Source: an uncultured Alphaproteobacteria bacterium
GTDB lineage: Bacteria > Pseudomonadota > Alphaproteobacteria > RF32 > CAG-239
Reading direction: 5' to 3'
Assembly: GCA_904501925.1 (NCBI GenBank)
Contig: CAJGCO010000038.1
Span: 1-6,131 of the forward strand
DNA length: 6,131 nucleotides
Shown here: positions 1 to 5,738 of the stretch, piece by piece
How the letters are laid out: each line of letters opens with the position of its first letter
How positions within the stretch are numbered: the first letter of the stretch is position 1
Position numbers and translations under genes: made by a program
The notes under the pieces: model-generated
Seen by the model: the letters and a program-made list of their open reading frames with translations, nothing else
What the model was told of the DNA's origin: nothing
Database searches by the model: none

Positions 1-90
1 GCTCATAGCCTCTCTAAAACTAACCTTAAAAATTTTCTCAGCAACGCTTATAGGTGTGTGTGTGTGTGTGTGTGTGTAGATTTCCGGCAT
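1..90 (-). CDS. Possible 5' end of an unrecognised leftward gene carrying a dinucleotide repeat (partial)
   Basis: An ATG at 90-88 opens 30 codons that run off the left edge without a stop. They begin MPEIY, continue as an alternating Thr-His run encoded by the (AC)12 tract, then read PISVAEKIFKVSF. An in-frame TAA lies four codons upstream of the ATG. Downstream of the repeat only this frame is open; the other two stop within six codons. A purine-rich AAGGGG lies about 15 bases before the ATG, which is far for a Shine-Dalgarno site. A promoter-like sequence at 170-198 faces the same way. I do not recognise the protein and too little is visible to assign a family. In AT-rich DNA about 18 open codons after the repeat could occur by chance, so this is a candidate only. 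An alternative start cluster at 142-128, behind AAAGG, is in a different frame and hits TGA at 40-38. Confidence 0.4.
   Translation of the reverse strand, partial: MPEIYTHTHTHTPISVAEKIFKVSFREAMS
54..77. repeat. (GT)12 / (AC)12 dinucleotide microsatellite
   Basis: Twelve perfect uninterrupted GT units on the + strand (AC on the - strand). Perfect dinucleotide tracts of this length are uncommon in bacterial chromosomes and are prone to slipped-strand length change. The tract overlaps codons 5-13 of the leftward ORF starting at 90, so loss or gain of one unit would shift that frame into TGA or TAA just beyond the repeat. Confidence 0.97.
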
Positions 91-169
91 TTCTACAACT
101 TAAAACCCCTTTTTTATTTCCACCACACATCATCATAACCATATACCTTTATCTTAAAAAACTAAAAAC

Positions 170-198
170 ATAGTAACATAATTCCTACCCATTTGCAA
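170..198 (-). promoter_or_regulatory. Sigma70-like promoter reading left toward the edge ORF
   Basis: On the - strand, TTGCAA (198-193) is followed by a 17-base spacer and TACTAT (175-170), a fair match to the -35/-10 consensus with ideal spacing. A transcript would start near 163 and have a leader of about 73 bases before the ATG at 90. The surrounding stretch 91-238 is very AT-rich and otherwise shows no gene, apart from a cluster of ATG triplets at 142-128 preceded by AAAGG (150-146). The call is by eye only. Confidence 0.45.
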
Positions 199-238
199 TA
201 CTTTTTTACCTAATAAAAAAGAGAAAAATAAAAAAACT

Positions 239-252
239 AACGCAACTGCGTT
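239..252 (-). terminator. Small palindrome with a U-rich tail, possible second leftward terminator
   Basis: AACGCA-AC-TGCGTT is a 6-bp inverted repeat with a two-base centre. Read leftward, it is followed by AG and a long T-rich run (from 236 down), as expected of an intrinsic terminator. A second perfect palindrome, TTCCAC-GG-GTGGAA at 252-265, abuts it. Both lie downstream of the stronger hairpin at 299-326, so this would be a backup terminator. The stem is short, which limits confidence. Confidence 0.35.
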
Positions 253-298
253 TCCACGGGTGGAATAAAGTATTTATCACATCCCCCATTTAAAACTA

Positions 299-326
299 AA
301 AGGAGTTGAACTAAATCAACTCCTTT
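299..326 (-). terminator. Rho-independent terminator of the DUF2066-permease operon
   Basis: A perfect 11-bp stem, AAAGGAGTTGA (299-309) with TCAACTCCTTT (316-326), closes a 6-base loop. Read leftward, the stem ends in TTT and is followed by TAG and TTTT, a U-rich tail that fits termination of the leftward operon. On the + strand the T run after the stem is only the stem's own TTT, so the leftward direction is favoured. It lies about 115 bases past the permease stop codon. Confidence 0.75.
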
Positions 327-332
327 ACAACA

Positions 333-441
333 GATGGGATAAAGTGCTATGCTATGTGTAGCGCCACGAACGACGTGTACCAAATTAGTACACGAGAGAG
401 TGCCGATGCACATATGATAGTGCTTTAGCACATCATCCCTC
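333..441. other. Hairpin-rich, GC-elevated intergenic block (candidate structured RNA or palindromic element)
   Basis: Between the permease stop codon and the terminator lies about 109 bases of visibly higher GC than its surroundings, dense in inverted repeats. These are GCTA-TGTG-TAGC (351-362), CGTGTAC...GTACACG (374-380 with 388-394), GTGC-CGAT-GCAC (400-411) and GTGCT-TT-AGCAC (420-431). The ends can pair as GGGAT (336-340) with ATCCC (435-439). A competing long-range fold pairs GTGCT (344-348) with AGCAC (427-431) and TATGTGT (353-359) with GCACATA (408-414, one G-U). It is not a recognisable tRNA, tmRNA, SRP RNA or RNase P RNA. A leftward 64-codon reading frame crosses it (GTG at 431 to TAG at 237), but that frame runs through the terminator hairpin and looks spurious. 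Confidence 0.45.
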
Positions 442-1518
442 TTAGTTGAGATAAAGAGAACTCCCCTTATACCTTTTTATAGCATTTCTAACTAACACAC
501 CTATAATCGCAGCTAAGGGAACAGCAAGCATTAATCCTAAAAATCCTAATAAAACACCACCAGCAAGTAATGCAAACATCACCCAAACAGGATGAAGACC
601 AACACTTTCACCAACTAATTTTGGGGTTAAAAAATTTCCTTCAATAAATTGCCCAACCATAAAAACTATAATCACATAAATAACATGAGAAAAATCACCA
701 TATTGAGCAAAGGCTAAAACACATCCAACAACAAAACCTGTAATTGAGCCAACATAAGGAATAAAAGATATAATTCCTGCAATAAAACCAACCAACAGCC
801 CAAGTTCTAACCCAACAAGCTTTAAGCCTATTGAATACATAACACCCAAAATCAAACAAACACTGAGCTGCCCCCTTATAAACCCAGCAATAATTTTATC
901 TATCTCTTTAAAACTGTCTATAATGCCTTTTTTAGATTTTTTAGGTAATAAATCTTCTGTTTTTTTAACAAAATCATCCCAATCACGCAACATATAAAAC
1001 GCAACAACAGGCATAACTAAAAGCAAAGAAACAATATTTAAAATTGCAAAACTATTAGATATCACCCCTTTTAATACTTTGCCTGCAATTTTTAGAGCAT
1101 TACCAATATTACCTTTTACAACTTCTTCTAGATTCGCATCTTTTAATTCAGGAAATCGCTCAATTAAATTAGCTAACAATGGATTAATTTTAGCCATAAT
1201 TAAGCCTAAATATTTAGGGGTAATCTTTAATAATAAAGAAACCTGATTTTCAATCATACCTAAAAGTAACCCAAACATTGGCAACACAACCAACACTGTT
1301 AAAACACAAACAATTAATGTTGCACAAGTTCTAGATATCTTAAATTTTTGCAATTTATCAACCATAGGATCTAATAAATACGCAACCAAAATACCTGCAA
1401 CAAAAGGCATCAAAACAGAACGTAAAACATACAACAAAAAGAAAAATGCAAAAAATACTACAAACCACACATACGGATTAATATTAACCTTATTATTGGC
1501 ATTTTTAATAAATGGCAT
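442..1518 (-). CDS. AI-2E family transporter (PerM/YdiK-type permease)
   Basis: This is a 358-residue polytopic inner-membrane protein of the AI-2E/PerM exporter-like family. Members have been linked to autoinducer-2 export, Na+/H+ antiport or other efflux, so the substrate here is unknown. Hydrophobic segments are visible near residues 16-31, 33-49, 66-89, 154-176, 216-250, 260-271, 278-296 and 310-345. A soluble, charged stretch lies at about 90-150, as is usual in the family. Signature segments are FIPYVGSITG (252-261) and EGNFLTPKLVG (293-303), followed by the LHPVWV and GLMLAVPLAA region. Length is typical. The ATG at 1518 is preceded by a strong AGGAGGGG Shine-Dalgarno site (1530-1523). 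The gene overlaps the end of the DUF2066 gene by 14 bases, so the two are cotranscribed and probably translationally coupled. Transcription likely ends at 299-326. Confidence 0.9.
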   Translation of the reverse strand: MPFIKNANNKVNINPYVWFVVFFAFFFLLYVLRSVLMPFVAGILVAYLLDPMVDKLQKFKISRTCATLIVCVLTVLVVLPMFGLLLGMIENQVSLLLKITPKYLGLIMAKINPLLANLIERFPELKDANLEEVVKGNIGNALKIAGKVLKGVISNSFAILNIVSLLLVMPVVAFYMLRDWDDFVKKTEDLLPKKSKKGIIDSFKEIDKIIAGFIRGQLSVCLILGVMYSIGLKLVGLELGLLVGFIAGIISFIPYVGSITGFVVGCVLAFAQYGDFSHVIYVIIVFMVGQFIEGNFLTPKLVGESVGLHPVWVMFALLAGGVLLGFLGLMLAVPLAAIIGVLVRNAIKRYKGSSLYLN

Positions 1519-2563
1519 AATACCCCTCCTCTTTTTTCAATGTATAACCATTCAAACTTAAATATGTTTGAAGTTTTTCAACAATTCCTTGATAAGAAAA
1601 ACTAAAATATACCTTTCCATCAACCATTGATTTAACAGTTACATCTTTTACAAAACTATTATCATTTAATATCTTTTTTAGATTAATCCATCTGCTAAGA
1701 GAATTGTAACTAAGCAACACTTCAAACACTTCATCAACACTTGTTTCAACTTTTGCAACTACATTTTCTCTATCTAAAACTCTTAACTGAGCAATTACAT
1801 TATTAACATCTGTTTTATAATCATCTTTAATTATATCAATCTCTTTAATTTCCTTGCTTGGAAACTCTTTAATATAAATTTTATTATCTTTAAGAGAATA
1901 TTTAACCACATATAAGTTATCTACTCTATTAAAAGAAGAAAGCTCATAAAACTCATCATCACTCATTTCATAAATTTTATTTGTTTCAACGGCTGTAATA
2001 TTTCCTAGATTCTTATCTATATTATAAATGGTTATATTACCTGTTTTTATACTTTTTCCTTTTTCAAGAAAAGCATTACGCCAAAAATTATCTTCACCCC
2101 ATAAATTATTTACACCATCAACTTTTTCAAGTAAGGGTATTATTAATATATTTTTTTCCTCATTAACAATTATAGGGATATTATTTTCTTGCATATACGA
2201 TTTTAAAACATCTTCACTAACCACAATTTTAACATCTGCAATATATCTTACATCAGAAGATTTTTCAGACCATACTTGAACGCTAGAAATAAAATGTTGT
2301 AGTTGATTATCATTTAAAGTATCTATCAATTCTAATGCATCGGTATTGCTAACTTTTAAGATAACTTCTTTAACACCATCTCTAATAGCTTTTCGCATCG
2401 CATTATCTTTAGCAATAGATACATTATCAGCAACTTCATCAACACTAATATTTGCTTCATATACATTAGCATTTGCTTGATTTAAGACCAAACCAAAACA
2501 AACCATCCAGAAAAAAACAAATCTAAACAACTTTAACTTCCCTCTTTTATATTTTAAAATCAT
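1505..2563 (-). CDS. DUF2066 domain-containing exported protein
   Basis: A secreted protein of unknown function, 352 residues if read from the ATG at 2563. Basic residues 3-14 lead into a hydrophobic core (about 15-28) and an ANA cleavage site at 30-32, giving a Sec signal peptide and a periplasmic mature protein; no lipobox cysteine follows. The mature part starts VYEANISVDEVADNVSIA, typical of DUF2066. It continues with an A-rich helix and VKEVILKVS, then VRYIADVKIVV (105-115), PLLEKVDG, and the LWGEDNFWR motif (154-162) that resembles alphaproteobacterial members. The last 85 residues form a second domain with RWINLKKIL and VYFSFSYQG. It is the first gene of the operon with the permease. 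The start is uncertain: the ATG has only a weak ribosome site and sits at the predicted transcription start, whereas TTG at 2530 (codon 12) follows GAGGG by 9 bases and still yields a complete signal peptide. This is among the most AT-rich coding DNA in the window. Confidence 0.82.
   Translation of the reverse strand: MILKYKRGKLKLFRFVFFWMVCFGLVLNQANANVYEANISVDEVADNVSIAKDNAMRKAIRDGVKEVILKVSNTDALELIDTLNDNQLQHFISSVQVWSEKSSDVRYIADVKIVVSEDVLKSYMQENNIPIIVNEEKNILIIPLLEKVDGVNNLWGEDNFWRNAFLEKGKSIKTGNITIYNIDKNLGNITAVETNKIYEMSDDEFYELSSFNRVDNLYVVKYSLKDNKIYIKEFPSKEIKEIDIIKDDYKTDVNNVIAQLRVLDRENVVAKVETSVDEVFEVLLSYNSLSRWINLKKILNDNSFVKDVTVKSMVDGKVYFSFSYQGIVEKLQTYLSLNGYTLKKEEGYYAIY
2540..2544 (-). promoter_or_regulatory. 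Internal Shine-Dalgarno GAGGG favouring a TTG start for the DUF2066 gene
   Basis: On the - strand, GAGGG ends 9 bases before the TTG at 2530-2528 (codon 12 of the longer reading frame). It is a better ribosome site than anything before the ATG at 2563, where only AAGTGA is present. Translation from this TTG would give a 341-residue precursor with a compact signal peptide starting at the Phe-Arg-Phe stretch. Confidence 0.4.
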
Positions 2564-2567
2564 TCAC

Positions 2568-2596
2568 TTAATACACCATAAAAGCATAAAAATCAA
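2568..2596 (-). promoter_or_regulatory. Sigma70-like promoter of the DUF2066-permease operon
   Basis: On the - strand, TTGATT (2596-2591), a 17-base spacer and TATTAA (2573-2568) make a good promoter match. The predicted start, about 7 bases further on, falls at 2560-2562. That is on the first ATG itself, so the mRNA would be leaderless from that ATG or would be translated from the TTG at 2530. The region is shared with the oppositely oriented pta promoter. Confidence 0.5.
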
Positions 2597-2605
2597 ACTT
2601 TTTTA

Positions 2606-2632
2606 TTGCCTTTTAAATGCGTATGATATAAA
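2606..2632 (+). promoter_or_regulatory. Possible promoter of pta-ackA
   Basis: TTGCCT (2606-2611) and TATAAA (2627-2632) are separated by 15 bases, slightly short. An overlapping TATGAT at 2622-2627 is an alternative -10 box with only a T run at the -35 position. Either would start transcription 30-40 bases before the pta ATG. The 107-base divergent spacer has no clear operator palindrome that I can see. Confidence 0.35.
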
Positions 2633-2670
2633 AAAACGTTAATTGTTTTATTCATATAAAGGAAACTGAT

Positions 2671-3675
2671 ATGCAAATGACTAATTTTTTAAATTCTATA
2701 CTAGATAGAGCTGCAACTTCTCCTAAAACAATCGTTTTACCAGAAGGCGAAGACGAGCGCATTTTACAAGCAGCTTACCATGTAGCTCAACGCAAATCTG
2801 CAAAATTAATTATACTTGGTAATGTTGAAGAAATTAAATCTTACTATGCAAACAAAAATTGGAGCATGGATGGAATTGAAGTTATACACCCAGAAACATC
2901 TCCAAAATTAGAAGAATATGCAAATCTTTTATATGAATTAAGAAAATCAAAAGGCATGACTTTAGAAGATGCTAAAAAAATGGCATTAAATTATAACTAT
3001 TTTGGAACACTTATGGTAAAAGCTGGTCATGCAGATGGTTTAGTATCTGGTGCAAACCATTCAACAGCTGATACTGTTCGCCCAGCATTACAAATCATTA
3101 AATCATCAAATCCTGCTCGTAGCGTTTCATCTTCTTTAATATTAGTTACAAACGATACACCATACTTATTGGCTGACTGTGCAATTATCATTAACCCAAC
3201 AGAACAAGAGTTAGCAGATATGGCTATTGCCACAGCACAAACAGCCCTCCAATTTGGTTTAGATCCCAAAGTTGCTATGTTATCATATTCAACAAAAGGT
3301 TCTGGCTCTGGTGGAATGGTTGATAAAGTTAGAAATGCAACACAAATTGCACTTGATATGTTAAAAACAGATGAATTTAAAGACCTTCCAATTAAATTAG
3401 ATGGTGAGCTCCAAGCAGACGCAGCTCTTGATCCAGTTGTTGGCAAGAAAAAAGCTCCAGATTCTGAAGTTGCAGGTCAAGCAAACGTTTTAATCTTCCC
3501 TTGTTTAGAAGTTGGTAACATTGGTTATAAGCTTTTACAACGTTTATGTGGTTGTGAGGCATATGGTCCAATTATGCAAGGTATGAATGCCCCTGTAAAT
3601 GATCTTTCACGTGGTGCATTAGTTGAAGATATTATTGGTATGATTGCAATTACTGCAATTCAAGCAACAAAATAA
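2671..3675 (+). CDS. pta: Phosphate acetyltransferase
   Basis: Pta catalyses acetyl-CoA + phosphate = acetyl phosphate + CoA in the cytoplasm, the first half of the acetate-forming (or acetate-activating) pathway. The 334-residue protein is the short single-domain PTA_PTB form, without the N-terminal extension (P-loop-like and DRTGG domains) of the long enterobacterial enzyme. Visible family segments are TIVLPEGEDERIL (20-32), ADGLVSGANHSTADTVRPAL (121-140), NPTEQELADMA (175-185), SYSTKGSGSG (205-214), DGELQADAALDP (244-255) and NAPVNDLSRG (306-315). Ser313, Arg314 and Asp320 match the catalytic Ser-Arg and Asp of the Methanosarcina enzyme. The ATG at 2671 follows AAAGGA with 7 bases spacing; a second ATG two codons later is less well placed. 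ackA begins 20 bases after the stop, so the two form an operon. Confidence 0.97.
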   Translation: MQMTNFLNSILDRAATSPKTIVLPEGEDERILQAAYHVAQRKSAKLIILGNVEEIKSYYANKNWSMDGIEVIHPETSPKLEEYANLLYELRKSKGMTLEDAKKMALNYNYFGTLMVKAGHADGLVSGANHSTADTVRPALQIIKSSNPARSVSSSLILVTNDTPYLLADCAIIINPTEQELADMAIATAQTALQFGLDPKVAMLSYSTKGSGSGGMVDKVRNATQIALDMLKTDEFKDLPIKLDGELQADAALDPVVGKKKAPDSEVAGQANVLIFPCLEVGNIGYKLLQRLCGCEAYGPIMQGMNAPVNDLSRGALVEDIIGMIAITAIQATK

Positions 3676-3695
3676 TTTTTAAGGAAAAATCTAAA

Positions 3696-4880
3696 ATGAA
3701 AAAAGTTCTCGTACTAAACTCTGGTTCATCATCATTAAAATATCAATTATTCAATGTTGAAGGCGATAATTATGAAGTTGTTGCAAAAGGTAAAGCTGAC
3801 CGTATTGGTATTCATGGCTCTTTTGTTGAAATCAAAATCACAAATGGTGAAAAACGTGTTCGTGAAGTAGCTCTTCCAACTCACAACGAAGCTATTGAAG
3901 AAGTTACAAAAGAACTATTAAACGGCGCTCTTAATTCTATGGATGAAATTGATGCTGTTGGACACCGTGTTGTTCAAGGTGGCGACATTTTCAAAAATTC
4001 TGTATTAGTAACACAAGACGTTATTGAAAAAATTGAAGAATTAGCTGAGCTTGCTCCTCTTCACAACCATGCACACGTTTTAGGTATCAAAGCTGTTCAA
4101 AACTTATTACCAAACGTTCCTCAAACAGTTGTATTTGATACAGCTTTTCACCAAACCATGCCTAAAGAAGCATTTCTTTATGCTCTACCAATAGAACAAT
4201 ACACACAACACAAAATTCGTCGCTATGGTTTCCACGGAACATCTCACGCTTATGTTTCACAAAAAGCTGCAGAATTAATTGGAAAGAAAGGTAAAATAAT
4301 CACTTGCCACCTTGGTAATGGTGCATCGATTTCTGCTGTTGATAATGGTATTTGTTTAGATACCTCAATGGGCTTTACTCCTCTTGCTGGTCTTGTAATG
4401 GGTACTCGTTGTGGCGATATTGATCCATATATTCCTTTATATATTTGCAAATCACAAAACAAAACCCCAGATGAAGTAAATGAAATCTTAAATAAGAAGA
4501 GTGGTATGTTTGGTCTTTGTGGTTATTCTGACAACCGTGATATTGAAAATCTTTATGGCGTTGAAGAAGGCGCAACAGATGCTCTTAACACATATATTCA
4601 CAGTATCATTCGTTTCATTGGTTCATACATTGCAGTACTTGGTGGCGTAGATGCTATTGTATTCACTGCAGGTATTGGTGAAAATGGCTCTTTAGTTAGA
4701 AAACTTGTTGTTGAGAGATTAAAATATCTTGGTATCACTCTTGATGAAGAAGCTAACTCTAAACGTGGTGATATAACTGAAATTTCAACACCTGATTCTA
4801 ATGTTAAAGTTTTCGTTATTCCAACAGATGAAGAATATATGATTGCAAAAGATACAATGAATATCGTATTTAATGCTTAA
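3696..4880 (+). CDS. ackA: Acetate kinase
   Basis: AckA catalyses acetyl phosphate + ADP = acetate + ATP, the substrate-level phosphorylation step that follows Pta. At 394 residues it is close to the usual 400. It shows the ASKHA-fold signatures: LNSGSSSLKYQLF (7-19), GHRVVQGG (89-96), FDTAFHQTMP (147-156), RYGFHGTSH (176-184), CHLGNGASIS (204-213), TRCGDIDP (237-244), GIGENG (326-331) and PTDEEYMIA (376-384). Expected active-site residues are present: Asn8, Arg91, Asp148, Phe179, His180, His205, Asn208, Arg238 and Glu379. The ATG follows AAGGA (3681-3685) by 10 bases, 20 bases after the pta stop. Arg CGT, Gly GGT and Asn AAC codons are more frequent than in the envelope operon, consistent with high expression. 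The operon ends at the terminator beginning at 4899. Confidence 0.98.
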   Translation: MKKVLVLNSGSSSLKYQLFNVEGDNYEVVAKGKADRIGIHGSFVEIKITNGEKRVREVALPTHNEAIEEVTKELLNGALNSMDEIDAVGHRVVQGGDIFKNSVLVTQDVIEKIEELAELAPLHNHAHVLGIKAVQNLLPNVPQTVVFDTAFHQTMPKEAFLYALPIEQYTQHKIRRYGFHGTSHAYVSQKAAELIGKKGKIITCHLGNGASISAVDNGICLDTSMGFTPLAGLVMGTRCGDIDPYIPLYICKSQNKTPDEVNEILNKKSGMFGLCGYSDNRDIENLYGVEEGATDALNTYIHSIIRFIGSYIAVLGGVDAIVFTAGIGENGSLVRKLVVERLKYLGITLDEEANSKRGDITEISTPDSNVKVFVIPTDEEYMIAKDTMNIVFNA

Positions 4881-4898
4881 TTTTACATCAAATAAAAC

Positions 4899-4934
4899 AA
4901 AAAAGAGGTTGTATAAAACAACCTCTTTTTTTTT
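4899..4934. terminator. Bidirectional Rho-independent terminator between ackA and the repeat-protein gene
   Basis: GAGGTTGT (4905-4912) pairs with ACAACCTC (4918-4925) around a 5-base ATAAA loop. The stem is flanked by A6 on the left and T9 (4926-4934) on the right, so the A-T pairs can extend the stem or serve as the U tract. It terminates ackA rightward. The A run gives a U tract for the convergent gene ending at 4953, so one hairpin probably serves both. Confidence 0.9.
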
Positions 4935-4952
4935 ACTACAAACATCTTACGA

Positions 4953-5621
4953 TTAATCTTCCTCATTGCTAAACGAAGCAATCCATTCATCGTAACGTTT
5001 ACGTGCAACCGGTGAAAAACACCACTTACGCAAATACTTGTTAACCAAGCCCTCAAACTGCGGGCTAAATAACAAAAGCTCAGCCTCTTGGTGCAAATCG
5101 TTATGCTCAATGTAGCGCTCAACCATTTTTGCACCACCGAAATTCATCATTGGAACCTCAGAAGTTGAGTACAACAAGTTGTGCGACACATAGAACATAG
5201 CCTGCTTTTCAAACCCCGGAGTAAACAACATTGTTTCATAATCTTGAGGAAGCTCATGATAACGAATATACTCGCCGACAATATTAGGGTTCTTAAGCTC
5301 AAACATAACCTCAATACCCTTCAATGAAAGAGGATACATCTCAAAATAAACCTCAAGATAACTCAGGTTTTGTGTCTTTAACAACTCAATTTCATTGTCT
5401 TGAGAAAGGGCATAATGCCTCAAATAATACTTTACAGTTGGAGCTGTAGCAAGCTCAAAAAACTTTGGAACATTTACTCCGTGAAGTTGATTTAACACTA
5501 TGTAATCAAACAATTGATCACTTTGTCCACTCTCAATAAAAGACTTCTCTTCAGTCGCTGACATTTTTTTCATAATAGAATCTATATATAAATTAATAAT
5601 AGAATTAATTACATGCTTCAT
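4953..5621 (-). CDS. Unknown protein made of about seven 25-residue helical repeats
   Basis: I do not recognise this 222-residue protein. It has no signal peptide or membrane segment and is rich in Glu, Tyr, Phe and Leu, so it is probably cytosolic. After an N-terminal amphipathic stretch (1-33) it is a run of units of about 24-28 residues: 36-61, 62-85, 86-113, 114-138, 139-164, 165-190 and 191-214. The rough pattern is hydrophobic-x-x-Tyr-hydrophobic-x-x-His-x-Leu, then Glu-x-x-Leu-Phe-x-Pro-x-Phe-Glu. The clearest copies are EYIRYHELPQDYETMLFTPGFE (117-138, quoted by its key residues: YIRYHEL and LFTPGFE) and RYIEHNDL with LFSPQFE (169-190). This suggests an alpha-solenoid scaffold or binding protein. 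The DNA is more GC-rich (about 37-47% in lines sampled by eye) than the envelope operon. The start is uncertain: no good Shine-Dalgarno precedes ATG 5621, and ATGs at 5573 and 5564 are alternatives. It ends just short of the shared terminator. Confidence 0.75.
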   Translation of the reverse strand: MKHVINSIINLYIDSIMKKMSATEEKSFIESGQSDQLFDYIVLNQLHGVNVPKFFELATAPTVKYYLRHYALSQDNEIELLKTQNLSYLEVYFEMYPLSLKGIEVMFELKNPNIVGEYIRYHELPQDYETMLFTPGFEKQAMFYVSHNLLYSTSEVPMMNFGGAKMVERYIEHNDLHQEAELLLFSPQFEGLVNKYLRKWCFSPVARKRYDEWIASFSNEED

Positions 5622-5644
5622 ATCACAGCTTTTTTATATGTCAA
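5617..5644 (-). promoter_or_regulatory. Possible promoter of the repeat-protein gene
   Basis: A perfect -35 box TTGACA (5644-5639) is followed after 16 bases by TATGAA (5622-5617), which overlaps the ATG at 5621. If used, transcription would start near 5610, inside the longest reading frame, and translation would have to begin at an internal ATG (5573 or 5564). A TATAAA directly next to TTGACA (5638-5633) could instead be a -10 box with a poor -35. The gene lies beyond the pfkA terminator, so it needs a promoter of its own somewhere in this interval. Confidence 0.3.
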
Positions 5645-5691
5645 TTAAAAATAACCTAACATTTTTTCGCCCCTCTTTAAATCAAACAAAA

Positions 5692-5713
5692 AAGAGAGGC
5701 TGTCGCCTCTCTT
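5692..5713 (-). terminator. Rho-independent terminator of pfkA
   Basis: AAGAGAGGC (5692-5700) and GCCTCTCTT (5705-5713) form a perfect 9-bp stem with a 4-base loop. Read leftward, it is followed by TTTT-G-TTT, a proper U tract, 26 bases past the pfkA stop. On the + strand the stem is followed by AAAA, so termination is leftward only. Confidence 0.85.
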
Positions 5714-5738
5714 AAAATCTAAATCAGCTTCGTAAATG

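Noticed and set aside
237..431. Leftward 64-codon ORF from GTG 431 to TAG 237, with GAGGG five bases upstream
   Set aside because: It starts just after the permease stop but runs through the perfect terminator hairpin at 299-326 and the hairpin cluster, and its translation resembles no protein family. I consider it a chance frame, despite the ribosome-site-like GAGGG.
336..439. tRNA-like reading of the hairpin cluster (GGGAT/ATCCC as acceptor stem)
   Set aside because: No T-loop GTTCRA motif, no proper D-arm spacing, and the stem is only 5 bp; the length and arm sizes do not fit a tRNA.
2028..2279. Rightward 83-codon ORF inside the DUF2066 gene
   Set aside because: Antisense to a clear coding region; its Phe/Ser/Leu-rich composition is what the complement of Lys/Glu/Asn-rich AT codons gives.
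2564..2670. FNR-type operator between the divergent operons
   Set aside because: Only a TTGAT half site is present on the - strand; the matching ATCAA half at the required spacing is missing.
3027..3446. Leftward 139-codon ORF inside pta
   Set aside because: Shadow of pta, which is unmistakable by its motifs; no promoter or ribosome site faces it.
4250..4575. Two overlapping leftward ORFs (70 and 66 codons) inside ackA
   Set aside because: Antisense shadows of conserved ackA sequence.
4883..5137. Leftward 84-codon ORF overlapping the end of the repeat-protein gene
   Set aside because: It overlaps the better-supported frame of the repeat protein and runs through the bidirectional terminator.
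5645..5662. Five-codon leftward ORF (ATG at 5662) behind AGGGG, as a leader peptide for the repeat protein
   Set aside because: It has a good-looking ribosome site, but it is only MLGYF followed by TAA, carries no regulatory codon run, and sits before the predicted promoter of the next gene.
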